A stretch of DNA of 64,000 nt, taken from positions 30,633,686 through 30,697,685 of the forward strand of contig CM038702.1 of NCBI GenBank assembly GCA_021613375.1, given 5' to 3'. The translations under genes were made by a program, and so were the position numbers. Every line of letters starts with the position of its first letter. Positions within the stretch are counted from its first letter, which is position 1. The stretch comes from Megaleporinus macrocephalus (taxonomy: Eukaryota > Chordata > Actinopteri > Characiformes > Anostomidae). Positions 40,768 through 54,020 of this stretch are shown here, piece by piece. The notes beneath the pieces were generated by a model. That model saw nothing but the letters and a program-made list of their open reading frames with translations. It did not search any database and was not told the DNA's origin.

Positions 40768-43700
40768 CTAATAAATACAACCAATCTAGTCATAGTGCAA
40801 CTACTACCTCATGGAATAAACTCACAAAGAAAACAGCAATTTTATGTTTTTTAGCACAAAACTGGTGCCAGTCAAAGAAAAAACTGAGGTAACTTATTTA
40901 GATAGCCAGATAATTACCTTTCTAACAGGGTTTAGCTTGCCTCATCTAATGAGTCATTACATTGTGATGATGATTTCTTAATTAAGGTAGTACACTTAAA
41001 TTTGGTTCAATAAGATTTTCAGCTTCCTGGCAGTTATGTTAGCTACCTGTTTTCCTTTTAACCCCAGATCCACCCAGAAGCGGCTGTAGTTGTAGTTCCT
41101 CCCACCTTCAAGACACATCATCAGAAGGGGGGTTTCCTAGTCTTTAAACTTTAAAATCACTCTAGAGGCGGCAGCAGCACTGGAGGAGGTGAGTACGCTT
41201 GTAGTGATTGCTACATTTTTATTTTGACCAAAGGATCTCTTTAAAGAGTGAGAGACAGAGAAAATGAAAATAGAGAGATAGAAAAAAAGATGTGAAAGTA
41301 CAAGCAAGAGGCAGCAAGACAGAAAGAAACAGATCCACAGAGACAGACAGCTAAAGAGAAAGAGAGAGTTTGAAAGAGAAACAGTGAGGGAGAGCGAGAG
41401 ACAGACAGACAGACAGAAAGCGTTTAATGAAGAAACTGACTGAACAACGGAGAAAAAAAGTGACAGGCTGAGAGAAGGAATGAGAGAGAGATGGAGATGG
41501 TCTGGTGAAAGCTGATGTGTGTGGCATCATTGTGGGCCACAAAGCGAGCGAGAGCTGAGAATGGGGTCGTATCTGCGAGGGGCCGCCCGGGTCTCCAAGC
41601 TACACAATGCCTCTCTTCTGGAATGCCCACAGAGGAAGCGAGAGGAAGACAGAGAGGGAAGAGAGGGATAAGAGAGGGGAGACTGGCCCAGGCAGAAACC
41701 TCACAACCAGACCTCAACTTATCCATCTGCAAACTTTATACTCTGGTGACTGTATATAACACATCTGAGCAACAGAGCTGGTTACTTCAGACCGTACACT
41801 CTTAAAAAGGGGGGCATCCAGGAAGCTCCACTTACTCTTCTAATGGATGCTTCTTTTAAGAGCCATTTTTCTAAATAAGATGTACGTGTGATGAGTGCTT
41901 AAGGAAACTCCACATGATGTAAAGCTTCTATAATAATAATGGCACCACATGTCTGTGCCAAGAACTATTTAGGAATCCATTTAAAGAGCGCACTGAGTAT
42001 CAACTAACTGTATGTTGGTGCTATGGCAGCGCAAATGCTATTTGGGTTCCTCCCAAAGCACGCTTGCATGGGCTGCGAATGGGCTGTCGGAATTTCTCGT
42101 GTTTTTGGAACACTATTTTAGATCAAACAGTAGAATAATCACGTTGATGAAGCCATATTTTTACTAAATGTCACACAAGTTGCACGTCACATTATTAGTT
42201 AATCTCAGATTTATTCGCAGTTTGAAAGTAGCATGGGAGGATATGTTCATATTCCACTTGCTAAATCCAAGATGACACAGCGATATAACTTCATCTGCAG
42301 CAGCTCCTGCCTTTATAATGGCTGCAGTTTGGAACAGTTTGAAATATTTTAAGCAGTATTATATATAACCAATAAATTCTAGGACTCCTAAGACCACAGG
42401 CTACCACATACTGGAGGCACACCAGAGACTTTGTGGACACTTATCACTGTACTGCTCTTGTACTGTAATAGACCATAAATCTATAGTAAGTGACATCTGG
42501 CTTGAAACGTATACAGAGAAACTATCTAGCATTAACATAAATCAATAAATGCTAATCCATCTCCTACCTCAGATAATGGTACTGGACTAGTAGCAGTCCA
42601 CTTTTTTTCTCCATATCCAGCATCTCTACACTGTGATTTGTACAGAAACCCTGATATGTGTTTTTGACCACTCCATGATATACGTTTTTGGTGTTTTAGC
42701 CTCCAAGCCATCTGGTTTGGGAGAAGATTAACTATCATTCTGTTAAACGCCCCCCCCCCCACCCCCAAGATGTTCCCACGAAAATCATGGGAAATTCTGA
42801 CAGATGACGAACCGCTGTCACTGTTTGGGCTCTAGAAGCGACATCGATAAAGGCTTATTGTTGCTAAATGTCAGATTGGTCTCTGCGGCAAAATCTCTCC
42901 GAGCTGAGCTCAGAGTTTCACTGGTTGCTGATTTTGTGTCTGCGTGCATACACACACGTGTACAGAAGTCTCTATTGTCCAACTGAGGTCATCTTAGAAC
43001 AGCGCATGTGCTTGTTGTGTGCATGGACAGAAACGCTGTTCTGTACAGAAAAACAAAAAGGAAAAAATGAAACACCATTTCACTTGAAGCTATCTGCCAG
43101 GAGGTCCACATCTAAACAGTACACCACATATTTCCACTTACTCATTTTTGGAACAAACTAGCTATAACATACATTTCATACTGTCTGACACCAATGCAGC
43201 TACTGTACTGCACTGTAACCATTCAAAATCTTTAATACAAGGTTTTTCTTGCCTTAACAGCATGAACTACAACGATTCATCTTGAAAGGAGGGAGTCAAG
43301 GTGTCCACAAAAAGATCATGTCATGCTGCTTTAATTACATTCATGTATCTCATAATAAAAAGGAATTTAGCATTTTCTATTTTCTGCTTAATCAAATAGT
43401 TAAGATGTAAACACAGTCATTCAGAGCGGGTTGATGAGCAATGCTCCATGCTACAGAAACCTAATGAGTCAGAATTGGTCACAGTGGTGGTGAGAAGAAC
43501 CAGTTTATTGCCTCTAAAAGCTGACTGCTGAACCAGCCCTTTTGTCCACAGAAATACTCTATAATTCTGTTAGACGGTTTCCTAAAAAAAGTCTTGCCTG
43601 CTATTGGATACTTGGATGCACTGACAATCAGGGCTGGGCATTATAACTAACACATTCAATTATATTTGGTTGGTACTATAAAAGTCTTGAATTTCCCATT

Positions 43701-43989
43701 GACCCCCTTCTTCTAAATATTCTCAACACATCTAACCAGAATCACTCTTACTAATCTGGAAATGTACAGACCCAATTAGAAAAAAGTTTGTGTGACAGAA
43801 ACATATTTTATGTTCTATCTATTTAAATGAGAGACTGTTCTGGACTGCAGACAGGTCAGTCTAGCACATGTCCTCTCTGATAACTGCAGCCATGCTGTTG
43901 TAACACCTGTAGAATGTTTTTGGTATTGTGATGTTGAAGTGAACGTCTCTGAAAATACGTTGCTGCGAAATGTGTTCAATGTAATTTCA
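40768..43989. other. syn3 intron 1 with purine-rich tract
   Basis: It holds a strongly purine-rich (GA) plus-strand stretch at about 41240-41500, which is pyrimidine-rich on the syn3 sense strand, and a C10 run near 42750. A single transposon-end-like cagggctgggcattata lies at about 43630-43646. Open frames here are simple-sequence by-products. Confidence 0.5.
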
Positions 43990-44530
43990 CAGAAGTGCAA
44001 GTTATCCACTAATGACCCCCCAACCTTGGCTTGTTGACAATCTGGATGTTTCTGTTATACTTTGGAGAACACAATAGACTTTACTTCTATAAACAATCCA
44101 AGGTTGGCTCATCAGATCAAAATAAACATTGCCACAGTCCATTTCAGATAAGCTTAAGCCATCAGCAGCATTTCTTCATACTGTCGACATATGGCTTCCC
44201 CTTGCGTTTGTGGATGCAGCGACAGACGGTGTTTATTGACAACAGTTTGTCACGAACATGAGGTGACGTCCATCACAGAACCATGCCAGTTTTTAAAACA
44301 GTGCTGTCTGAGGGTTCGAAGGTCATGGTATTCAGCTGTGGCTTCTCCTTTATGTACAGAAATGTAAAATAACCTGATTCTTTAATAACCCTGTTCTGCT
44401 GATGCATTTTTGGCAAAGAGGCGAGCATCGACCCATCTTTGCTCATGGTTGGGTTTCAGCATGTCTTGCATTAAATTCCTTATAGTCCGCTGACATGCAT
44501 GTAAAGATGTATCAATTTCAATACTGAAAT
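43990..44530. mobile_element. Fish DNA-transposon relic, class uncertain
   Basis: Several spaced phrases (ggctcatcagatcaaaataa, gacagacggtgtttattgac, gagggttcgaaggtcatggt) match, from memory, an abundant fish DNA-transposon repeat. It is strongly decayed and no intact ends were found, so neither class nor exact limits can be given. Confidence 0.45.
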
Positions 44531-47500
44531 TTTAAATCTGGATTTAAAACTGTGTTGATACGCAGCTCTGTCTGTTCCAAGGGTCTCTCATTTATCATCT
44601 TTCATGGAAACTATAGACAACGATACAAACTAGGCATCTGGGTGCAGCCAATCACAAAAAAATGGTCAATTAAGGGTGGGGCTTATGCTATGTAGGAACT
44701 AAGTCATGCTCAGCTGACTCAGCTTTTCATATTTACACTATATATTCTAAGGGTTTCGATTATTAAAGGGGGAGACACCAAGTGTTGAGATTTCATCTCA
44801 TTCAAAACAGCCTGTGTAATATATAATTATAGCTTTGCACATTGTTTTAATATGATAAATCATATTATGCCTATGCCTGGTGTAACTATTAACACATATT
44901 TAACATTTCTTATTTTTGCTGTATTGAAAGAGGTATCAAAGCTCTACAGTAACATATTTTACAAATGCTACATTTAGGGCATCATTACATTCTCACTTAT
45001 GCCACTAGGAGTGTGATACATTGAAAAAATACTATATCAAGTTACTCTTACAGTATCTATGTTGCTTATTACAATATTTTAACTCAAAGATGCCATCAAA
45101 ACACTGTGTACACTTTTTTTTATGTTACTGCCAAAAAATGCCATTTAAAATGTGTAATTATGCCATTTGTTAATTAAATATGCACGTCCGTCAGGTATGG
45201 ACAATATCGCCCATACACTCAGAAAGGCATTTTATTAATCACAATATCAGAATTTATTTTCCGTTAAATATCTTTAATTCACTAACTGCTACTACCATAC
45301 AGTGGTAGTGATGGGGCCACCTATAATACATTCTATGAGAGAAGCCATGGGCCACTCTGGACATCCCTGGTTTGTACTATGTGACTAAACAAGCACAAAT
45401 AATTAGCATATTGTTAGAGAGTAGTTTCAGGAGCCTGACTTCAGATAAAGATGAGAAAAGTGACCTAATCTCATCAGAATGCCTCATTATGGCATTGTTC
45501 AGAGTTGCCTTTCTGAGAGAGACTGCAAAGTGATCCCTCATCAAACACTGCACAACCAAAAAACATTCCCATCTCATCACATTCACTGAGTGAAAGCACA
45601 AAGATCAAACATCATGTAGGAGTCCAACAGCAGATAAAGACAGAAATGAGCATCTACACTAGTTTTGAGCTCCAATCACAATCTGGTTGGGCGGGACAGC
45701 ACAGAGACACAGGCTGGAGCTACGCTCTGCAGCAGAGAAGATCTCCAGAAGGATGGTTGGTGAAAACAGGACAATGACCAAAAATCAACCAAAGCCATTG
45801 GAACAGCTCAGCAACCAATCACCTAACTGTTTCAACTCAAAGCCCTGACACAGTTTGACACAGTGGGAAGACTCTTGTCACTGTTATTTCTTAAAGTCAT
45901 TATGATTTTACAATTGATAATATTCATCCTTGGAGGTAACTGCTACTTTGGCTCCATCTGCTGAGGGTTATACTTGTTGAACTTTAGGCTTTACATTTGT
46001 CACGTTTGACAATTGCCCCATCCTGTGGTCAAAGCGGGTTACTGCAGTTAACGTCTTCTAATTTGTTACATTTTTATTTAAATGCTTTAGAGTAAAACAA
46101 GCAGATTAAGGATCAAGTTCCTGGATAAGGGTTTTTAAGTGGAAAAAAAAACAAAGTGCTTTGAAGATCTACAAAGAATTTGGTAATACTTCACTAAAGG
46201 ACACAACTAGACAATGTCTACATATAATTATCAAATAAATAAAATAAAATAAACCTATATAGATCTAAGTAAATGCTTATTTTAAAAAGCAGCAAGGGTC
46301 ATAACACTAACTGAGGTGAAATAAATAAAAATTGATAGAAGCAGCTGTGATGACAACTGATGCTTGTAAAAATGTAAATGGCTTATGAACGTATACTGCA
46401 GCTTTACAAACGATACTGTTCAGTAAAGCGATGTCTAGAACTTTAAGCAGCAGCTCTGTAATTCCCTCTGAAAGTTTCACACTGACAGATTTCTAGTTAA
46501 CAATAACCACCAACTGCTAGTTACAATTGACTATGAATACCAGAGGCTGTGTGAAGCATAGTGTCTCATAATTACTCATGTCATTTTGTTACTCTTGTTC
46601 AACAATAGTCTCAGTAAAGTGCTTTAGAGGCTATAGGTCCCAGACATGAAGGTCAGTACTTCATAAAAGCTTTAAAAAGCTTTAGCTTGAGCAAGTGGGT
46701 TAAGAGTGCACGGACAGTGTACGGGACCATGATAAATCCATGGTCCTCTATGAAGTGGCCAAACAAGAGGGACCAACAACTCAAAAGTCTGTCCAAACTG
46801 ATCTGAATGGACAGCGCAGTGACAACAAGTATAAAAGTATAAACTGTGTAAACGTCTGTAACCAATTCAATTACTACCATATTTAGTGACTTTTTTTATG
46901 GGTCGTGCGGTGCTGCTTACTGGGTTGCACTAGGCTTAAACTGGTCCATAGATAAGCTGATCTGCACCACACTGACCAGTGAATCTTGCATGCAATCGGT
47001 CTGTGCTACCCGGTTCTCCCGAACTGAGTTACTCGGGCTCGTTTGAGTTGTTTGGGCCCTGATAGTCCTCTTTCAAATGTCTTAACTGATTAGTAAGCTA
47101 GCGTTCGTGCACTTGCTCTAAAAGTGCCTAATGTAGCCTGCACACCCAAATGATCTGCCTGCTGACGCAGCCACATCTGGTGATGGCCATGAACAGCCAA
47201 TAGAATACTTTCAACGTCCTTAGGCAGTTTAGCCCAAGAAGTTCTCCTGAAGCCAGTTCTGCAGATTAGGGCAAACAGTACATTGTGGCTAGCAGTGAGA
47301 ATCCCCAGGATGTCCAAAGTGTACCAAACCGCCAAAGGCCTTGTCATCTATGCATTTACATCCCACACTTATCTGCAACAAAAACTATGAGAGGGTGTAT
47401 CCATATATTAAATGCCCCCCAGGCCAGAACAACCAGGATCAGAGAACCTTACAGGTGCAAGAGCAACAAGGATAATCATTTCTAGACCCACTGGCTGGAG

Positions 47501-49380
47501 CTGTGACTAGCCAAGAGGTAGTGATGAGCTCCTTTGATTGAGCTCGGGATGAACCCTGTTTTGTAGCTTTGTGATACATCCAGTGCCTAATTTGTAAAAC
47601 ATCAAGTAATGGAACACTAAAGGTGGGGTGATCCAGCAAGTGGCAGTGAAGGAAAAGGTCCTGGAACGCATAGACACAACAGTGCTTCAAGTGTCCATCT
47701 AACATAGTAGCATTCTATACAATAAAATAATCTTAGCTTTAATAACTGCGGTAAGGAGCTGCAACCATAAAATCTTAGAGATGCCACTGGACGAATAGTT
47801 TTTGGTGTCCTACAAAAAAAGATGTCAAAGAGGTGGTGGATCCACATAAATAACTTCTGGAACACAGGTACCTGAAATATGAGAGGAAGATCCAGCACAG
47901 ATCCAGCACAAATTAAGCACTGGATACATCCTTTAAGCATAAAGAGCAAGTAGCTTCTGCTGGAGTCCAAAACAATCAAGCATCTTCCTGAAGATGGAGC
48001 TAGGACCGTCTGGTCAGTATAATAACCAGAGAAAAGACTGGTGAGAGAGATGTGTGCTAGTTTTAACTATGTTTTGAATCATCCACCTCATCACTGTCGA
48101 TTTGGTCAGGCACTGGTGGTCACATAGTTTTCCAGTTAGGGGGGCCACTCCAGCAATGCTGCTACTCTGAGGATCCAGACAGTGAGAAACGTACTGTTCA
48201 GGTTCAGTTAGTAATGTTGGTCAGAGTAATTTAAGCAGGAGATTCATGCAGCCACTCAGCCTGTACAGAGAAGAGTGGACACTTCACTGAAGCTCACACA
48301 GAAATGAGTAGACTACAAGAACAGATCGAGTTGTTGGCCTGTGTCACTGTGAAGGATGGAAAGAGGATGTCTTCTATGTGAGGTTATTATGTATTATTGA
48401 TTGTGTGTAACTTTGTGTGAAGTACAGGAATTACACTCTGATGCTGTTTATCACCTTTTATCATTTCACAAAAATGGTTAAAATGGTAACTACATGTGAA
48501 AATGAATATAAATGAACAAAGAATACTGCAGAGCAAACAGGTAGCACGCTTGTGTGCCAGCAGCAACATTTTTTTGTACTTTTATGCTGATATAAAGCAT
48601 CAAACCCCCAGAATCTCTGCAGATTGCTGCATTTGCTAAATAAAGCATGAAGCATGGCTCATTAGCCAGACCAGCTAATAACAGTGGGAGCATTGCAGAG
48701 TTAGAAATTTACGCTCAAACTAATGAATTGCTTGTAGCCCAAAGAATGTTTTGCTTTTCTTGATTCATTTTCTGATTCTTACTGTGATAAGACATGTTTC
48801 ACCACTGTATAATGTGCCAGTGAACAGTGAAAAATATAAATGGGTTTAATTCTACATATATTGAATGTAGTAGGGCGGTCCAAGTCAGCTATTCTACCAT
48901 ACACAGTATATTAATCTCTAGTAAAGTTATTGTGATTAACGAACCTGAAGAAGCCAGGTAGATCGATTAGGTGTTTTGCTTCCCAGCTCGCCGATACTTA
49001 GTATCTGTCTTACTGCTGACTTGCAGAAAATAACTGTGGTTAGTTTTAATAACTGTGATCAGGTCATAATATAATACTTGTGACAGGCCTATTAATGGAA
49101 TTAATGTTTTGCTAATCTGTAATTATACCCTTTCCCTCCAAATACAGCTTTTAAACAGGTAATAAAGCAATACCTTCGGCTAAGTACACTGAACAGTGCT
49201 ATAAAAAGCAATGGCGAAGACAAACTTTACAACAGCCTCAATTGTTATTATTGTTATAATATAATACCTCGAAAATGTACTGCTTTTAAAGGTACAGCTT
49301 TTTAAAGGGCAGAAAATGTTAGATCAAAGCTTTGGATTACATATATGCCACGTCTGAATAACATTTATGTATATATGTAA
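44531..49380. other. syn3 intron 1 sequence, no firm features
   Basis: AT-rich with decayed repeat-like patches (45000-45230). The stretch 46900-48000 is somewhat richer in GC and open frames (minus 47090-47347, 47439-47705, 47617-47979). It may be an old retroelement, but no domain was recognised. Confidence 0.4.
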
Positions 49381-49384
49381 GCAG

Positions 49385-50090
49385 ATCAGCTATAACATTT
49401 AAACCGCCTCTACACTTATTGTCAAATTCATCTTATTGTTTTACTCATCTTATACAAGCGCTTTGAAGTTCTAAAATTACAGACTGTAGTCCATCTCTCT
49501 GTATACTTTGCTGTTCCATCTTCACCGTGTTTTTCAGGGGTCAGGACCACCACAGAGAAGGTACCATTAGGGAGGTGGATCATTCTCAGCTATGCAGTGA
49601 CACTGCAGAGCTTCAGTGTTCACATGCAACAGAGCTGCTGGACTTTTGAACACCTCAGTGTCAGTGCTGGACTGAGAACAGTCCACCAAGCAGCAACATC
49701 CAGCCAACAGTGTCCTGTGGGCAGTGTCCTGTGACCACTAATGAAGGACTAGAGAATGACCAATACAAACAGCAACAGATGAGCTATCATCTCTGATTTA
49801 TATTTACTAAGTGGACGAGCAAGGTAAGAGTGTCTAATAGAGTGGACAGTGAGTGGACACTCCAGCAGCACTGCTGTGTCTAATCCACTCATACCAGCAC
49901 AATACACACTAACACACCACCACCCCATCACCGCTGAGTGCTGAGAATGATGCATCACCCAATTCACAGCTGCTCTATGATGGTCCTGTGGGGGGTCCTG
50001 ACTATTGAAAAACATGGTAAAAGGGGGCTAACAAAGAATTTGGTGATCAGATGGACTGCAGTCTGTCATTGTGGAACTATAAAGTGTACC
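49385..50090. mobile_element. Second copy of the repeat seen at 1480-2600
   Basis: It shares acagactgtagtcca (49480s), the segment around gctgagaatgat(g/c) (49940s) and the 'ggggtcctgac.attca/gaa' stretch (49990s) with the outer parts of 1480-2600. Here the region between is continuous, without the hAT insertion. It ends about 115 bp from the syn3 first coding exon donor. Ends are approximate. Confidence 0.6.
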
Positions 50091-50203
50091 TATATGGTAA
50101 GTTCTGATAAAATAAGCAGACAGAATCAATGTGCAGTTTTAATGATCTGAGTAATCGTAATCGGTATATATATAAATACAACTGTATCCAAAACAGCTCT
50201 TAC

Positions 50204-50586
50204 CAATCTGTGTGTGCATCATCAACGACTAACAGCACTTTGGGTTTGCGGACTGAAGGTTTGACTGGAGCAGCTAGACTAGCTGTTGGCGCAGCGGCGG
50301 CAGCCTCCCCATGAGCTGCAGCTTTGGCTTGTACTGCGCTGGCTATCTGGGCTGTTTTCACCACGCTGGAGAATGAGCTGAGGAAACTACCCGAGGTGGG
50401 ACCTGCTGCGGGTGGGGCCTGGGGTTGGGCCGGCTGAGCGGGCTGCTGCCTTCTCTCTGTGGCGGGTGAGGCTGGGGAGCTGGTAGAGCTGCTGGAGCCG
50501 GTGGGCCTCTGGAAGTCCATCATGTAGCCATTGGGCAGGTTGGCTACAAAACTGCTATCTGACAAACGCCTGCGCAGGTAGTTCAT
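50204..50586 (-). CDS. syn3: Synapsin III, first coding exon (domain A, linker B, start of domain C)
   Basis: Synapsins coat synaptic vesicles, tether them to actin and control vesicle availability for release. The exon encodes 127 residues plus two bases (TG of a Trp codon). It starts [20 protein letters not shown], the conserved synapsin domain A, with the PKA/CaMKI site RRRLS at Ser9. A Ser/Pro/Gln/Ala-rich linker follows (about residues 28-110), then the start of domain [17 protein letters not shown]. The pieces [13 protein letters not shown] and DDAHTDW resemble synapsin III more than I or II as I recall those proteins, so I call syn3. SYN2 is the main alternative. The donor TG|gtaagag lies at 50204/50203 and the split Trp codon is completed by the first base of exon 2 (phase 2). 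The ATG at 50586 is the family's usual start; an acceptor lies 27 nt upstream. Confidence 0.9.
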
Positions 50587-50613
50587 GGTGGTGCTGGTGG
50601 TGGGCAGGAGATG
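50587..50613 (-). other. syn3: syn3 5' UTR part of first coding exon, with upstream splice acceptor
   Basis: Read on the minus strand, a pyrimidine-rich tract (tttcctctttctttatcctag) ends in AG at 50615-50614, 27 nt before the ATG. This is a strong 3' splice site, so the first coding exon is probably not the first exon. A non-coding exon should lie further right, near the CpG-rich region at 63 kb. The acceptor is seen directly; its use is inferred. Confidence 0.7.
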
Positions 50614-52440
50614 CTAGGATAAAGAAAGAGGAAAAAAGTGAATAATCAACTAATTCATTCTTATTTCATTGAATAAACGTAACAAAAAGTCTGACAAATC
50701 ATCTTAGTTTTGTCTGATAAATGAAGTAATAATGAATCATGAATAAACATAAGCTAATCATGGGTCCACTGTCTGACCAAAATCGAATAAGGCAAAGAAA
50801 ACAAGAAAAACACATCAGATATAAGTAACAATATCGGGGTTGGCTATTACCCAGAGTAGAGTTTTGGAACGTAAAAAAGAGAATATTAACCACAGCAGCC
50901 CAAACATTCAGAACCAGAACATAAGACCTACATAATATACCTTCAAACACAGAAACACACACACACACAAATATATTTTAGAAATCTCTCAAATAAGCCA
51001 CTTATTTTTCTAAAGACTGTGGGCTCTGGACCCTGAACCCTGGAGACCCCAGTCTGGTTAAGAAATAAGTAGTCAAAACATTTCCATTAGAGGCCACAGT
51101 CTCTTAGAGTCCTCAAAGCACATTTTGTTTTATTGTGGGCCAAAAACTAATTTCAGCACAACTCCCACCAACAAACTACTATCATGTTGGAAGGACATAC
51201 TTTTCACACCATCGTAGCATATTCACAGCCCAGTTAACTCCATCCATCTAGAATCTCATAGGCTTTGGTATTATTCTCTCTAGCGCTCCAACAGCACTGT
51301 TTCTCTGACAACCAACTTCTGTGCTATAGAATTAAGTAAATAACAACCAGGATTACAACTGCTCAACATACAAATCCATGCCACTGAAATCTAAAGTATT
51401 GCTGCACTGCCAGCATGGCAATCTCACACACAGGGATGATTTGCTACGTTAAAACGTCAAACTGAAACTGGAATGGAACAAAGTGAAAACTCGCGATTCA
51501 GAATGTTCTTACAAAGAGCAAGGCGGCTAAACAGCAAAGCTTGAAGAACATTCTGCAAACAAAGACATCTCCAGCAACATCACACATACCACAGTGTCTG
51601 AGAAATGTGTAGTAGAGTGGTCTGAACAGCATAACTTTGAGGTTTAGTTTGAATTAGGGGCACAACGCAGAGAGGAAAACACTGAGTCTTGTGGTTCACC
51701 TGTGCTGCAGTAACATGTAGCAGCTACTAATGGAACAGCAGATTTAATAGAAAGGTAAGTTAAGGTAGTAGATCTAAGTTGGTGGGTTAAAAATATAATT
51801 CAGTTCCACAACATCAATTTAGAGACATGGGTTTATTTATAAAATAGACAAATGCTCGCAAAAGCAAACAAGCCAGCAACAAATTATTAGTGTGCCAAGA
51901 AAAACACATTAGTATTCAGAAACAGCAAAACACCTGAAGCCATATAACTTCCAGTAAACCATTTATGCACAAAATCTTACTGACTGTTTTTCCACAACAA
52001 CTGTTTGGCTTTTTAACTTAGGTTTTAGTTTCAGCATCTGTTTAGGCTTTAACTGAATTTCAGCTAACCTGTAGACATGTTTTAGAGTGACTAAGCTAAT
52101 CATATAATACTGTCACAAATAAAAAATAATGAGAGCAGTGAAGCTGTGTTGCTTTGCTTTGTTTTTTTTTTTTTTTTTGCTTGACAGTGATGTCACATGA
52201 TGCAAACGATTGTTTGGTCCCATGTGCAAGTTCACATTTTTTAAAATCTAAAAATACATGAAATATTTACTTCTAAATATTTGAGTGGCTAACAAATGAT
52301 GCGGAGAACCTAATGGACTGAATTACTCTGGTACATGGAGCTGAAAATATGGACAATGAGTGATTACTGAATGAATCTATAGCTATTAAAAATCTTTAAA
52401 AAAACGCTCAGACATACAGTATGCTATCTTACACTATCTT
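50614..52440. other. 5' intron of syn3, proximal part
   Basis: Probable intron between the non-coding and first coding exons. It contains a T17 run at 52162-52178. No gene seen. Confidence 0.5.
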
Positions 52441-52454
52441 CTTAAACACTTACG

Positions 52455-54020
52455 TTTATTATTACACTGCCAGCGTGACAGAGTCGGGAAAAAATAGTCC
52501 CCAAAGACAGCTGTTTTTGAATTTACCACCATTTTATCATTATCATCGTTTAACATTACGAATAAAAGCTTAGATGACACACGTACGTTCACTGCTTGTT
52601 CTGTGGGTAAATAAAATGCCTGTACTTGTGTAGAAGACCTCGCATTCCTCTGGTTCCTATCACCAACACTATCAAAACCTGAAAGCACTTCTTCACATAA
52701 ACCTACTGAATGATTATTTACAGGACTGCAGCAACTCAGTGTCAGGCTTGGGTGTGTGGAGGGAAGCAGGACTGACGGAGGGCGGACACAAACGCAAGCT
52801 TTTAAATAATTTAATAAACAAACAAAAACAACAACAAAACAAGAAGTAAAAGAACACACATGGAGCACGGAGGGAAACAGAGAACCATGAGCAGGAATAC
52901 AGAGACACAGAGACACTGAAAATTGCAGAAAACATGGGGAGCAAACGGAGGGTATAAATAACACAAGGAACGAGGAACAGCTGGGAACAACGGGCTGAGT
53001 GACAAACTCGGAACAGGTGAGGGGCAAACAGAAACAGAAACACATGGCTAGGAATGTAAACAAACACACATGGCTAAGAAAGGAAGAAAACAGGACTTAG
53101 ACAGAGAGAACAGGCAGGGTGTGACACTCATATTTTCACTGAGTAAATAGGTTCATATGTAAAGGACATAAAAAGATGGATGTAGAAGAAACAATATAGA
53201 TTATAAAGAATAAAGAAGGAACAGGCATAGTAAAGAAAGATAAGGGTGTTGCCAGTCAATTCCCAAGTAAATAAAAAACCCTGGAAGTCAAACATAACTA
53301 AGCACAATAATCCAACTGCACATAGATCTCAGTCTATTTAGACATTTCAGCATTATAATTCTACGTCAATTCCTGTAGGAAATTATATTACTCCAGGTCT
53401 CTAGCATCACCTAAAGGAATAAATTAATTAGCATTGCTAGATAAGCAGCTAGTGAAAGGAGCAAATGTGAAGCTGCAGGGGTAAACATATAAGGGCAACT
53501 GAATCAAAAACTTCCTAATTGCCTAAACTGCTGGAGTGTACAGACAGCCTTAGGGTTTAATAGATTTCAGGAAGGCCAACAAAAGATCCTGAATGAAAGA
53601 CACACTTTAATGTGATACTTCACTATTTTTAAATGCAATTCACAACGCTTGGTGCCCAGACCTCCTAGAGATGTGCCACCCTGCAGAGACACTTTCAGCT
53701 GAAGAACTTAGCAGGACAACTTTGCTCTTTAGTCTGCATCTCAACCTGAATCAGCTGAATCCTGACTCTCGCTGTACTTAAAGGACCCCAATCATGAAGA
53801 ACCCACATTGCTTCCCCTTTTGAAATAAACACATTTAATGAAGTATGAAAACACTTGTTAAAGCTTCACACAGAAGTCACACAGAGCGTTTACGAATACA
53901 CTGCCAGCGTGACAGCGAAGAAGACATCACATTCCTCTGGTTTCTATCACCTACAGCACTATCAAAACCTGAACTGTACAAAGCATTTCTACATTTTACT
54001 GAATGACTTTATTTACATCT
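52455..54020. repeat. Direct repeat pair with an inserted ~390-bp element
   Basis: The segments 52463-52730 and 53899-54010 share acactgccagcgtgacag, cattcctctggtt(c/t)ctatc and actatcaaaacctgaa in the same order and strand. The first copy is followed by a distinct block (about 52738-53127) beginning gtgtcaggcttgg and ending cagggtgtgacac. Its inverted TGTCA ends suggest a separate non-autonomous element. Confidence 0.55.

Noticed and set aside
46900..48000. Possible LTR retroelement or gene fragment
   Set aside because: Several 60-120-codon frames but no protease, RT, RNase H or integrase motif that I can recognise; left as unassigned intron.
52434..53069. 211-codon frame on the minus strand
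   Set aside because: It crosses a repeat with transposon-like ends, and composition (Cys/Phe/Leu/Ser-rich) fits an incidental antisense frame of purine-rich DNA; no motif or splice support.
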